Assembly (NCBI GenBank): GCA_023436685.1
Contig: JAEZIL010000001.1
Coordinates: 1-15,423, forward strand
Direction: 5' to 3'
DNA length: 15,423 nt
Origin: Bacteroidota bacterium
Lineage (GTDB): Bacteria > Bacteroidota > Bacteroidia > Chitinophagales > Chitinophagaceae
The translations under genes were made by a program, and so were the position numbers. How positions within the stretch are numbered: the first letter of the stretch is position 1; each line of letters starts with the position of its first letter. The notes under the pieces are model-generated. The model was not told the origin of the DNA and did no database searches. It saw only the letters and a list, made by a program, of their open reading frames with translations. Positions 1 to 6,552 of the stretch are shown here, piece by piece.

Positions 1-668
1 GCTTTAGTTTTTGCGGTAGTGCTATCGGCACCCATCAATACGAAAGTGCGTGCTATGTAATTAGGGTATTCGCTGCGTATTTTAGCAGTGCGCTCATCTG
101 TATTAAAATAATAGTCACGGTTAGGCAGGCCTATACCTCCCTGGCTTATATAATAAGCCATCACATCGCTGGCTTTTGCATCCTGCGACACACCTTCGCT
201 AAAAAATACGCCTAAACCTGTAGTATGAAGTTCCGCGGCCAGCTGCATTAAGCCTTTGTTGTCTTTTACAGCATCTATTTTATCCAATTGTGGTTTCACG
301 GACGCTACGCCTTGTCTTTCTATGCTGGTGGTATCCATACCGCTGAACCAAAAATCACCTATCTGTTGTTCCAGTCCTTGTTTAGCCTTCTTTTTCAATG
401 CCTCTTCATTAATATGCAGCAAGCGCTTATATAGTTCTTCCTGTACTAAATGCGCAATGCCCCAGCTCGATTCTTCAGCAGGTATTTGAGTGTTTTTTAT
501 CCACCTTCCCTCTGCGTATTCAAAGAAGTCGTCAGCCGGGTTAATGGCTGTATCCATATTAGCTATAAGTATATCCTCTTTGGGTTTATTGTCTTTTTCG
601 CCGGCAGGCTTACATGCGGCTAACAGCATAGTAAGCGCTATGCTGCTATAAATGAACTTTTTGTTCAT
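1..668 (-). CDS. M13 family zinc metallopeptidase lipoprotein (PepO/neprilysin-like), N-terminal part
   Basis: Reading leftward from the ATG at 668, the frame stays open to the window edge (about 222 codons), so only the N-terminal third of a roughly 670-residue family protein is present. The N-terminus is a lipoprotein signal ending in LLAAC, with the lipidated cysteine at residue 19, so the enzyme should be membrane-anchored in the cell envelope. The mature part has family landmarks: a 'DDFFEYAEGRWIKN' block followed by 'IPAEESSWG', and further on 'GGIGLPNRDYYF'. These are characteristic of the M13 N-terminal domain (Peptidase_M13_N). The zinc-binding HExxH and ExxxD motifs lie in the C-terminal domain and would be outside the window, so catalytic competence cannot be judged. 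M13 enzymes cleave oligopeptides. The gene lies 86 bases downstream of surE on the same strand. The family call is secure; the substrate is unknown. Confidence 0.93.
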   Translation of the reverse strand, partial: MNKKFIYSSIALTMLLAACKPAGEKDNKPKEDILIANMDTAINPADDFFEYAEGRWIKNTQIPAEESSWGIAHLVQEELYKRLLHINEEALKKKAKQGLEQQIGDFWFSGMDTTSIERQGVASVKPQLDKIDAVKDNKGLMQLAAELHTTGLGVFFSEGVSQDAKASDVMAYYISQGGIGLPNRDYYFNTDERTAKIRSEYPNYIARTFVLMGADSTTAKTK

Positions 669-679
669 AAGTTAAGATT

Positions 680-724
680 GCTGTGTTTAGATTAATGCGG
701 TAAAAATAAAGAAGTTTACACAGC
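680..724. repeat. Inverted repeat (7-bp arms) between surE and the M13 peptidase gene
   Basis: The plus strand reads GCTGTGT at 680-686 and ACACAGC at 718-724, which are perfect reverse complements separated by 31 bases. It sits 12 bases upstream of the peptidase start codon, so it could be a weak structure in the leader or a regulator half-site pair. The long spacer and short arms make chance a real possibility. No U-tract follows, so it is not a terminator. Confidence 0.3.
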
Positions 725-754
725 GTTCTGCATCTGCCGCAATAAATCACCCAT

Positions 755-1492
755 CTACAAGGGTTGCTCTTTCTTTAAACGTTCAAATTGTGCCTCGGCC
801 GTCAGGTCAAGTCGTAGCGGGGTTATAGATACCAGGTTGTGCTCTACTGCCCATCGGTCGGTATCCTCCTCGGCAGGCTCAAGCGGTGTTACAGTAAACC
901 AATAGTGTTTTCTTCCCATAGGATCTACTCCGGGCACTATCTTGCCATCGTACAGCCTTACCGATTGTCTTGTCCAGCGCATACCTTCCGGTTTTTGTGG
1001 AAAGTTAACATTGAACAGCCCCAGGCTGGTATCGGCAAGTAGCAGTTCCAGGGTTTTGGTCACATACGGTTCCAGTGCATCAAAATTAGGTTCATCTTTA
1101 CCTACCGGGGTGCTTAAAGCAATGCCTTTTATTCCAAGCAGCACTGCCTGCTTAGCGCCGGCCAGTGTGCCGGAATGCCACATTGAATTACCCAGGTTGG
1201 GCCCCATATTGATGCCTGATAATACCACATCGGTATGAGACCATGTATGTGTACCTAAAGCCACACAATCGGCGGGTGTGCCATTTACACGGTAGGCTTC
1301 CACACCTTGTGTAAAATTTATGGGAGATTTTCGGAATGATAAAGGCCGGCTATGTGTTACGGCATGCCCCATTGACGATTGTTCTACATCGGGTGCCACC
1401 ACACGTACTTCGCCAAATTTTTGAGCAACTTTTGCCAGGAATGCTATACCCGGGCTATATATACCATCGTCGTTTGTAATAAGTATTTTCAT
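755..1492 (-). CDS. surE: 5'/3'-nucleotidase SurE
   Basis: SurE dephosphorylates nucleoside 5'- and 3'-monophosphates in the cytoplasm using a divalent metal. The 245-residue length is normal. The N-terminus 'MKILITNDDGIYSPGI' is the family signature, and the metal ligands known from Thermotoga SurE are at the expected places: Asp8, Asp9, Ser39 (in 'VEQSS') and Asn95 (in 'SGINMGPNLG'). The 'RVNGTPADCV' segment at about 68-77 and the 'WHSGTLAGAKQA' block near 105-116 are also typical. The ATG at 1492 is the only start that keeps the signature intact. The gene faces away from the lipid kinase at 1581, leaving an 88-base divergent region, and precedes the M13 peptidase gene on the same strand. 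Unlike the proteobacterial arrangement, no pcm or rpoS neighbour is present. Confidence 0.97.
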   Translation of the reverse strand: MKILITNDDGIYSPGIAFLAKVAQKFGEVRVVAPDVEQSSMGHAVTHSRPLSFRKSPINFTQGVEAYRVNGTPADCVALGTHTWSHTDVVLSGINMGPNLGNSMWHSGTLAGAKQAVLLGIKGIALSTPVGKDEPNFDALEPYVTKTLELLLADTSLGLFNVNFPQKPEGMRWTRQSVRLYDGKIVPGVDPMGRKHYWFTVTPLEPAEEDTDRWAVEHNLVSITPLRLDLTAEAQFERLKKEQPL

Positions 1493-1580
1493 AGTATATC
1501 AGGAAGCTATACTATCATGCCAGCAGGCGCAGCAATAAGGCAGGCTCTGCGGGAACGTTTTTTATTAAAACATATTCATT

Positions 1581-2522
1581 ATGAGTATACTGCCCCAAAT
1601 TAAAAAAGTACAACTGTTGCATAACCCCAATGCCGGCGATAAAAACCATTCAAAGGAAGCCCTCATGAAGCAAATAAAGCAAAAGGGCTTCAAATGCAGT
1701 TATTCTTCCATTAAAGAAGATGGATGGGATAAAATTGCTGAAGATATAGACATAGTTGCCATAGCCAGTGGCGATGGCGGAGTGCGTAAAGTGGTGCGAA
1801 TGCTGCTAAATCGCAGCCTGAAACAGAAGCATTATCCTATAGGTATCATTCCTATGGGCACTGCAAATAATGTTGCTAAATCGCTTGGTGCACCTTTAGA
1901 TGTAAGCGAAGCAGTATGTGTATGGTTGAATGGTATTGTGCAAAAACATGATATAGGCATATTGTATAACGTGCCCGATGAGGAGTTTTTTATGGAGGGG
2001 GTAGGTTACGGAATTTTTCCTGAACTGATGAAGCAGGCAAAAAAGTCAAAGGGCAAAAAAAAGGTAGACCCTGAAGAAGAGTTAAAGCTTACACTGGAAT
2101 TGCTGTACAAATTGATTATGAGTTACCGTGCTACTGCGTGCGTAATTGAGGTAGATGGCAGGCAGTTTGCAGGCAACTATTTGCTGGTAGAGGTAATGAA
2201 CACTAAAGCAATTGGCCCAAATCTTACTTTGAGTGAGAAAGCCGTGCCCGATGACAGCTTGTTTGAAGTGGTAATGGTAGAAGAGGCGCAAAGAGAACAA
2301 TTAGCCAATTATGTATCCGGAAAACTAAGGGGCGAAGACGCACCTCCGGCATTTCAGACAGTACAGGGAGCTCATATACAAATAGACTGGCATGGTAAAG
2401 ACATGCATGTGGACGATTGCCTGATAACCCGCAAAAAGAGCGCCCCTATTACTATTGAATTAAGGGAAAAGTTGATAAGTTTCGTGTTGCCCGAGAGGCC
2501 GACACCGGGTTTAAGCGAATAG
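1581..2522 (+). CDS. Diacylglycerol kinase family lipid kinase (YegS/DgkB-like)
   Basis: This 313-residue protein has the DAGK catalytic domain (DAGKc) in its first 130 residues: 'LLHNPNAGDK' (12-21), 'SGDGGVRKV' (63-71) and 'PMGTANNVAKSLG' (91-103), followed by a beta-rich C-terminal half as in YegS/DgkB. Such kinases phosphorylate diacylglycerol or related lipids with ATP at the inner face of the membrane. The nucleotide-loop motif is normally GGDGT; here it reads SGDGG, so both the first Gly and the Thr are substituted. No signal peptide or membrane helix is seen, which suits a peripheral enzyme. A Lys-rich stretch near residues 154-165 could contact the membrane (inference). The ATG at 1581 gives the usual short lead-in to the first strand. 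The gene precedes uvrA by 44 bases on the same strand. The substrate is not decidable from sequence; a sphingoid or other lipid is possible. Confidence 0.88.
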   Translation: MSILPQIKKVQLLHNPNAGDKNHSKEALMKQIKQKGFKCSYSSIKEDGWDKIAEDIDIVAIASGDGGVRKVVRMLLNRSLKQKHYPIGIIPMGTANNVAKSLGAPLDVSEAVCVWLNGIVQKHDIGILYNVPDEEFFMEGVGYGIFPELMKQAKKSKGKKKVDPEEELKLTLELLYKLIMSYRATACVIEVDGRQFAGNYLLVEVMNTKAIGPNLTLSEKAVPDDSLFEVVMVEEAQREQLANYVSGKLRGEDAPPAFQTVQGAHIQIDWHGKDMHVDDCLITRKKSAPITIELREKLISFVLPERPTPGLSE

Positions 2523-2544
2523 CCTTTCCCGACCGAATATCCCT

Positions 2545-2552
2545 TAATTTTG
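2545..2552 (+). promoter_or_regulatory. Candidate Bacteroidota -7 box for uvrA
   Basis: TAATTTTG matches the Bacteroidota -7 consensus TAnnTTTG. About 19 bases upstream lies only a loose match to the -33 TTTG element (CCTTTC near the end of the lipid kinase gene). Transcription would start a few bases downstream, leaving a leader of only about 5-10 bases before the uvrA ATG at 2567. This would let uvrA be transcribed separately from the kinase gene. It is inferred from the consensus alone. Confidence 0.4.
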
Positions 2553-2566
2553 CTAACCTTATTATT

Positions 2567-5446
2567 ATGGCAGAAAAGAAAGCGGCGAAAGCAAAAAAGG
2601 CTGGCGAAAGCAAGAAGAGCATAAAGCATATTGAGGGCATATCAGAACCCCAGGTAGAGCATGAAGGCAATGGTGCATATGGCAATAGCGATGATGAGAT
2701 ATTCATCAAAGGTGCGCGCATGCATAACCTTAAGAACGTAAATGTCAGTATTCCGCGCAATAAGCTGGTGGTCGTAACGGGTGTTTCCGGGTCGGGTAAG
2801 TCGAGCCTTACAATGGATACTTTATTTGCCGAAGGGCAACGCCGCTATGCCGAAAGCCTGAGTGCCTACGCACGCCAGTTCCTGATGCGCATGGATAAGC
2901 CGGACGTGGACTACATTCACGGTATATGCCCGGCCATAGCCATAGAGCAAAAAGTGACTACCCGCACTCCTCGTAGTACCGTTGGTAGTATGACTGAGAT
3001 ATACGATTATCTGCGCCTGCTGTTTGCACGTGCCGGTCATACCTATTCGCCGGTGAGTGGTAAGGAAGTAAAGAAAGATAGTGTGACAGATGTGGTAGAT
3101 TACATCCAGAGACTGCCTAAAGGAGTAAAGATCCAGTTTATAGTTCCTCTGGTTACACGCTATAAGCGCAGCGTGGAGGAAGAGCTGAACATATTGATGC
3201 AAAAAGGCTTCAGCAGGGTGTACGCAAAAGGTACGGATGATAAACCTATACGTATTGAAGATGTACTAAGCGGCGAACAAAAGCTACCCGCAAAAAATAT
3301 ATACCTGCTTATAGACAGGATTGTGACCAAAGATTTTGAAGAAGACGACCTGCACCGCATGGCCGATAGTATACAGACCGCTTTTTACGAAAGCGAAGGG
3401 GAGTGCCTGCTGGAAATTGATGGCGATAAAGTAGAAGTGTTCAACAATCGCTTCGAAGCCGATGGTATGACCTTCGAAGAGCCTACACCCAACCTGTTTT
3501 CGTTTAACAATCCATACGGTGCCTGCCCTACCTGCGAGGGTTTTGGACAAGTGCTGGGTGTGGATGATGACCTGGTAATACCCGATAAACGCCTGAGTGT
3601 TTATGAAGGCGCAGTGGCTTGCTGGCGGGGCGATAAGATGAGCGAATGGCAAAGTGCTTTTATACGTACGGCCGCTAAGTTCGATTTTCCTATCCACAAG
3701 CCTGTTATCGATCTAAGTGTAAAGGAATACGACTTGCTGTGGAATGGCAACAGCAAAGTAAATGGCATCCGCGATTTCTTTAGCATGGTAGAGCAGAACT
3801 TATACAAAGTGCAATACCGCGTAATGCAGGCACGTTACCGTGGGCGTACGGTGTGTGGTACCTGCAACGGTTCAAGGCTGCGCCCCGAGGCTATGTATGT
3901 AAAGGTGTCGGGCGCTACCATTGCCGATCTGATGATGATGCCTGCCAGCGACCTGGCCAATTGGTTCGGTAATATGCAGCTGAACGAGCATGATCAGCAG
4001 GTAGCAAAGCGTATCATGATAGAGCTGAACCAGCGCATTAAAACCTTGCTCGATGTTGGTTTGGGTTATCTTACTTTAAATCGCCTGGCCAATACGCTTA
4101 GCGGTGGTGAAAGCCAGCGTATACAGCTTACCAAATTTCTGGGAAGCAACCTGACTGATTCATTATATATCCTCGATGAACCGAGCATAGGGTTGCACTC
4201 GCGCGATACAGAACGCCTCATCAAGGTACTTAAAAACCTCCGCGACCTGGGTAATACCGTTGTAGTTGTAGAGCACGATGAGATGATGATGCGCGAGGCT
4301 GATTACATTATCGATATGGGGCCGTTGGCCAGCCACCTGGGTGGTGAGGTGGTAGCGGCTGGTCCTTACAAGGAACTGATAAAAAATAAAATGAGCCTCA
4401 CGGGTCAATACCTGAGTGGCGCATTATCAATAGAGCCGCCTGCTGTAAAGCGCAAGCCTAAGGGGGCCATACGCTTAGAAGGTTGCCGACAAAACAACCT
4501 GAAAGATGTGTCCGTTGATTTTCCTTTGAACCTGCTTTGCGTGGTAACGGGTGTAAGCGGTAGCGGTAAAACAACGCTGGTAAAACAAACCTTATACCCC
4601 GCACTGCAAAAACACTATGGCGAGGGCACCGACAGGCCGGGCCTCCACCGTGCACTGGCCGGCGATCTCGATCGCATAACGCATGTGGAGATGGTGGACC
4701 AAAACCCCATTGGTAAATCATCGCGCAGCAACCCGGTTACCTATATAAAGGCCTGGGACGAGATCCGTAAGCTCTTCACTAAACAGCCACTGGCTAAAAT
4801 GCGTGGCTTTGCCGAAAAGCATTTCTCCTTCAATACCGATGGTGGCCGCTGCGATACCTGTAAGGGCGAGGGCGAAGTAATCGTAGAAATGCAGTTCCTG
4901 GCCGATGTGCACCTGGTATGCGAAAGCTGCAAGGGCAAGCGCTTTAAAGATGAAGTGCTGGAAGTTACTTATCGCGGCAAGAATGTATTCCAGATACTGG
5001 ATATGAGTGTCGATGAATCGATTGAATTCTTTAAAGATGAGAAAAAACTATCGAAAGCAATACAGCCGTTGAGCGATGTAGGTTTGGGCTACGTGAAGCT
5101 GGGCCAAAGCAGCGATACTTTGAGTGGTGGCGAGGCGCAACGTGTAAAGCTGGCCTCGTTCCTGGGTAAGGGAAGCGATAAAGAGAAGATACTCTTCATT
5201 TTCGATGAGCCTACAACGGGCCTGCACTTTCACGATATCAAAAAACTACTGAAGTCTTTCGATGCACTTATTGAACAAGGGCATTCCATCATAGTTATCG
5301 AGCACAATACCGATGTTATTAAATCAGCCGACTGGGTCATAGACCTGGGCCCTGAAGGTGGTGTTGGTGGTGGACGGTTACTCTATGAAGGTGTACCTGA
5401 GGGTTTAGCTAAAGTGAAGGAAAGCTATACAGGGAAGTATATGTAA
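2567..5446 (+). CDS. uvrA: UvrABC system protein A (excinuclease ABC subunit A)
   Basis: UvrA is the damage-recognition ATPase of nucleotide excision repair; a UvrA dimer loads UvrB on damaged DNA. All family elements are present in 959 residues. They are Walker A 'GVSGSGKSS' (72-80), a first CxxC pair (C320/C323, the cysteine pair in the SFNNPxGAC block), a CxxC at C430/C433, signature LSGGE (511-515) and 'DEPSIGLH', a second Walker A 'GVSGSGKTT' (662-670), a zinc finger formed by C762/C765 and C785/C788, a second LSGGE (852-856), and 'DEPTTGLHF'. The standard UvrA start aligns near residue 43 ('DEIFIKGARMHNLKNV'), so there is an extra Lys/Ala/Glu-rich N-terminus of about 42 residues. No suitable internal ATG lies at the canonical start, so the ATG at 2567 is preferred. 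A strong intrinsic terminator follows 22 bases after the stop. Identification is secure. Confidence 0.98.
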   Translation: MAEKKAAKAKKAGESKKSIKHIEGISEPQVEHEGNGAYGNSDDEIFIKGARMHNLKNVNVSIPRNKLVVVTGVSGSGKSSLTMDTLFAEGQRRYAESLSAYARQFLMRMDKPDVDYIHGICPAIAIEQKVTTRTPRSTVGSMTEIYDYLRLLFARAGHTYSPVSGKEVKKDSVTDVVDYIQRLPKGVKIQFIVPLVTRYKRSVEEELNILMQKGFSRVYAKGTDDKPIRIEDVLSGEQKLPAKNIYLLIDRIVTKDFEEDDLHRMADSIQTAFYESEGECLLEIDGDKVEVFNNRFEADGMTFEEPTPNLFSFNNPYGACPTCEGFGQVLGVDDDLVIPDKRLSVYEGAVACWRGDKMSEWQSAFIRTAAKFDFPIHKPVIDLSVKEYDLLWNGNSKVNGIRDFFSMVEQNLYKVQYRVMQARYRGRTVCGTCNGSRLRPEAMYVKVSGATIADLMMMPASDLANWFGNMQLNEHDQQVAKRIMIELNQRIKTLLDVGLGYLTLNRLANTLSGGESQRIQLTKFLGSNLTDSLYILDEPSIGLHSRDTERLIKVLKNLRDLGNTVVVVEHDEMMMREADYIIDMGPLASHLGGEVVAAGPYKELIKNKMSLTGQYLSGALSIEPPAVKRKPKGAIRLEGCRQNNLKDVSVDFPLNLLCVVTGVSGSGKTTLVKQTLYPALQKHYGEGTDRPGLHRALAGDLDRITHVEMVDQNPIGKSSRSNPVTYIKAWDEIRKLFTKQPLAKMRGFAEKHFSFNTDGGRCDTCKGEGEVIVEMQFLADVHLVCESCKGKRFKDEVLEVTYRGKNVFQILDMSVDESIEFFKDEKKLSKAIQPLSDVGLGYVKLGQSSDTLSGGEAQRVKLASFLGKGSDKEKILFIFDEPTTGLHFHDIKKLLKSFDALIEQGHSIIVIEHNTDVIKSADWVIDLGPEGGVGGGRLLYEGVPEGLAKVKESYTGKYM

Positions 5447-5467
5447 GAATCTGTTTTCCCTCTATTG

Positions 5468-5497
5468 TAAAGCCTTCTTTGAGGGCTTTATTTGTTT
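5468..5497 (+). terminator. Intrinsic terminator after uvrA
   Basis: TAAAGCCTTC (5468-5477), a TTT loop and GAGGGCTTTA (5481-5490) form a 10-bp stem with one G-T wobble, followed by TTTGTTT. It ends uvrA transcription. On the opposite strand the hairpin is not followed by a T-rich run, so it should act mainly in the plus direction. The right arm contains the TAA that would end the undamaged reading frame of the convergent macro-domain gene. Confidence 0.85.
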
Positions 5498-5550
5498 AGC
5501 TGCTGTTCATACAGCCTATAATTGTCTTCATCAAAGCATACAAACATCAC
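5488..5550 (-). pseudogene. Disconnected C-terminal remnant of the macro-domain gene
   Basis: Directly after the TAA at 5551-5553, the same frame continues with VMFVCFDEDNYRLYEQQLNK and then a TAA at 5488-5490. This matches the C-terminal strand and helix of macro-domain proteins such as E. coli YmdB ('VYFVCYDEENAHLYERLL'). With one sense codon in place of the TAA, the protein would be 170 residues, which is the normal family length. No frameshift is needed. The remnant shows no further damage, so the nonsense change, if real, is recent or tolerated. Its own end overlaps the uvrA terminator. Confidence 0.8.
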
Positions 5551-6000
5551 TTACTCTACTTTTTTGTGTTCGACTAGAAACTCACGCACTGTATCAACCG
5601 CTATGGTAGCAGCTTTATCTTTTGGAAAGCCATAAATGCCGGTGCTGATGTTTGGGAAGGCTATGGTCTTAATGTTGTTATCTACCGCCAGTTGCAGGCT
5701 ATTGCGGTAGGCCGATGCTAGTAACGTTTCTTCGTTATTCTTACCCCCATTCCAAACAGGTCCTACAGTATGTATCACATATTTGGCGGGCAGGTTGCCA
5801 CCTGTAGTTATCACTGCTTCACCAGTTTTGCAGCCACCTTGTTTATTGCGTATCTGTATGCATTCATCCAGTATGGCCTTACCGCCAGCCCGGTGTATAG
5901 CGCCATCTACGCCGCCACCGCCCAGCAGAGATGAATTAGCCGCATTTACAATGGCATCTACTTCCATTTTAGTAATATCGCCTTTTAGCAGCTGCATCAT
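5551..6000 (-). CDS. Macro-domain ADP-ribose-binding protein (O-acetyl-ADP-ribose deacetylase-like), truncated by an in-frame stop
   Basis: Macro domains of this YmdB-like group bind ADP-ribose and hydrolyse O-acetyl-ADP-ribose or mono-ADP-ribose modifications in the cytoplasm. Visible motifs are '[17 protein letters not shown]' (6-22), '[14 protein letters not shown]' (27-40), 'VIHTVGPVW' and '[12 protein letters not shown]'. Asn22 and Asp32 correspond to the catalytic N25 and D35 of E. coli YmdB. The protein is 149 residues against about 170 for the family. It stops at a TAA inside what should be the last strand, and the missing 20 residues are still encoded in frame downstream (5488-5550). 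All ligand-binding loops are retained, so the product might fold or might be unstable. It starts with two Met codons, and the second fits family starts equally well. It is convergent with uvrA. The family call is secure; functionality is uncertain. Confidence 0.88.
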   Translation of the reverse strand: MMQLLKGDITKMEVDAIVNAANSSLLGGGGVDGAIHRAGGKAILDECIQIRNKQGGCKTGEAVITTGGNLPAKYVIHTVGPVWNGGKNNEETLLASAYRNSLQLAVDNNIKTIAFPNISTGIYGFPKDKAATIAVDTVREFLVEHKKVE

Positions 6001-6151
6001 AAATCAATACTTTTACGTTCTTGTTCTCAAAAGCAACAAAACTATGCCCTCCAATCTGGTTTTCAAACGCATCACAACCGATCATATTCCGCATTTCATA
6101 TGTCTCAGGCTCAAATTCTAGTAATCCATAAAGGTGTGGCTTTGGCTGCAA
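5969..6151 (-). CDS. Small ORF of unknown function overlapping the macro-domain start (doubtful)
   Basis: The frame is open from 6202 to the TAA at 5969-5971 and overlaps the macro-domain gene by 32 bases in another frame. The only in-frame starts are a TTG at 6151 (60 codons) and an ATG at 6094 (41 codons). The translation looks protein-like in its middle, with segments '[16 protein letters not shown]' and '[19 protein letters not shown]' and ordinary codons for the region. It matches no family I recognise. The last residues simply read through the start of the macro gene. It could be a translationally coupled small protein, the tail of a decayed upstream gene, or chance. No ribosome binding site was seen. 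Confidence 0.28.
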   Translation of the reverse strand: MQPKPHLYGLLEFEPETYEMRNMIGCDAFENQIGGHSFVAFENKNVKVLIYDAAAKRRYY

Positions 6152-6220
6152 GAATAGTCCTAAAATTAAGATAACATTACGTTTATTAATTGTATATTTG
6201 TTTTAGTTATTATCTCCATC

Positions 6221-6250
6221 AGTGCGAGGAGTGTAGCGACGAAGCAATCT
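6221..6250 (+). repeat. REP-like dispersed repeat motif
   Basis: The bases AGTGCGAGGAGTGTAGCGAC followed by GAAGCAATCT resemble an intergenic motif of the form TGCGAGGA...CGACGAAGCAATC that I recall as highly repeated in many Bacteroidota genomes. Only one copy is visible in this window, so the repeat status rests on recollection of the motif. It sits beside a hairpin at 6254-6283 in the only long gene-free interval, a usual position for such elements. Confidence 0.45.
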
Positions 6251-6253
6251 TTG

Positions 6254-6283
6254 CTACTTTCTTTTTTCAGGTAAAAAAAGTAG
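6254..6283. repeat. Hairpin next to the REP-like motif
   Basis: CTACTTT (6254-6260) pairs perfectly with AAAGTAG (6277-6283); after one mismatch, three more T-A pairs extend the stem. The loop region is TTTCAGGT-like. It is AT-rich and no T-run follows in either direction, so it reads as part of the repeat element rather than a terminator. Confidence 0.5.
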
Positions 6284-6552
6284 GGTAGTGAGAACAGGAT
6301 GAAATATTAATTGATAAACTATGCTAGGTCTCCCAAAATTTCATTTGCGACACTTTCTTTCTAAAAACAAGCCTGTCAAGGCCTGCGGAGCAAACTGTCG
6401 TACAAAATATTTTTTTTATGACAGAAAACTTAGCAAAACTTAACAACGAATATGGTAAATGAAAATGTGTTCGCAATTTTGAAGTTCTTTCACAAAAAAG
6501 ATTCTTATTCTTTTGTAGATTCGCCGCGCATCCAAAACAAAATATTTAAACT

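Larger units (their letters stand above)
6203..6552. other. Non-coding interval upstream of icd
   Basis: About 350 bases with no convincing reading frame on either strand. It holds a REP-like motif (6221-6250) followed by a hairpin (6254-6283), then AT-rich sequence with a short GC-richer patch near 6371-6400 containing the small palindrome-like GCCTGTCAAGGCC. The icd promoter should lie in the last 100 bases. There, TTTTG at 6477-6481 and TTCTTTTG at 6508-6515 resemble Bacteroidota promoter boxes, but at the wrong spacing, so no promoter is called. Confidence 0.6.

Noticed and set aside
256..489. Plus-strand open frame of 77 codons
   Set aside because: It lies wholly antisense to the clear M13 peptidase coding region, and its translation is low-complexity Ser/Cys-rich, with no family features.
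1493..1580. Divergent promoter pair between surE and the lipid kinase
   Set aside because: Promoters must exist here, but no good TAnnTTTG match was found on either strand, so no site is called.
4458..4721. Minus-strand open frame of 87 codons inside uvrA
   Set aside because: It is antisense to the second ATPase domain of uvrA, which is strongly conserved. The frame is a by-product of that coding sequence.
5468..5497. Bidirectional action of the uvrA terminator
   Set aside because: On the minus strand the hairpin is followed by CAATAG rather than a T-run, so it is called for the plus strand only.
6193..6200. Plus-strand TATATTTG as the icd promoter
   Set aside because: It matches the -7 consensus but lies over 350 bases upstream of icd, has no -33 partner, and is before the REP-like hairpin.
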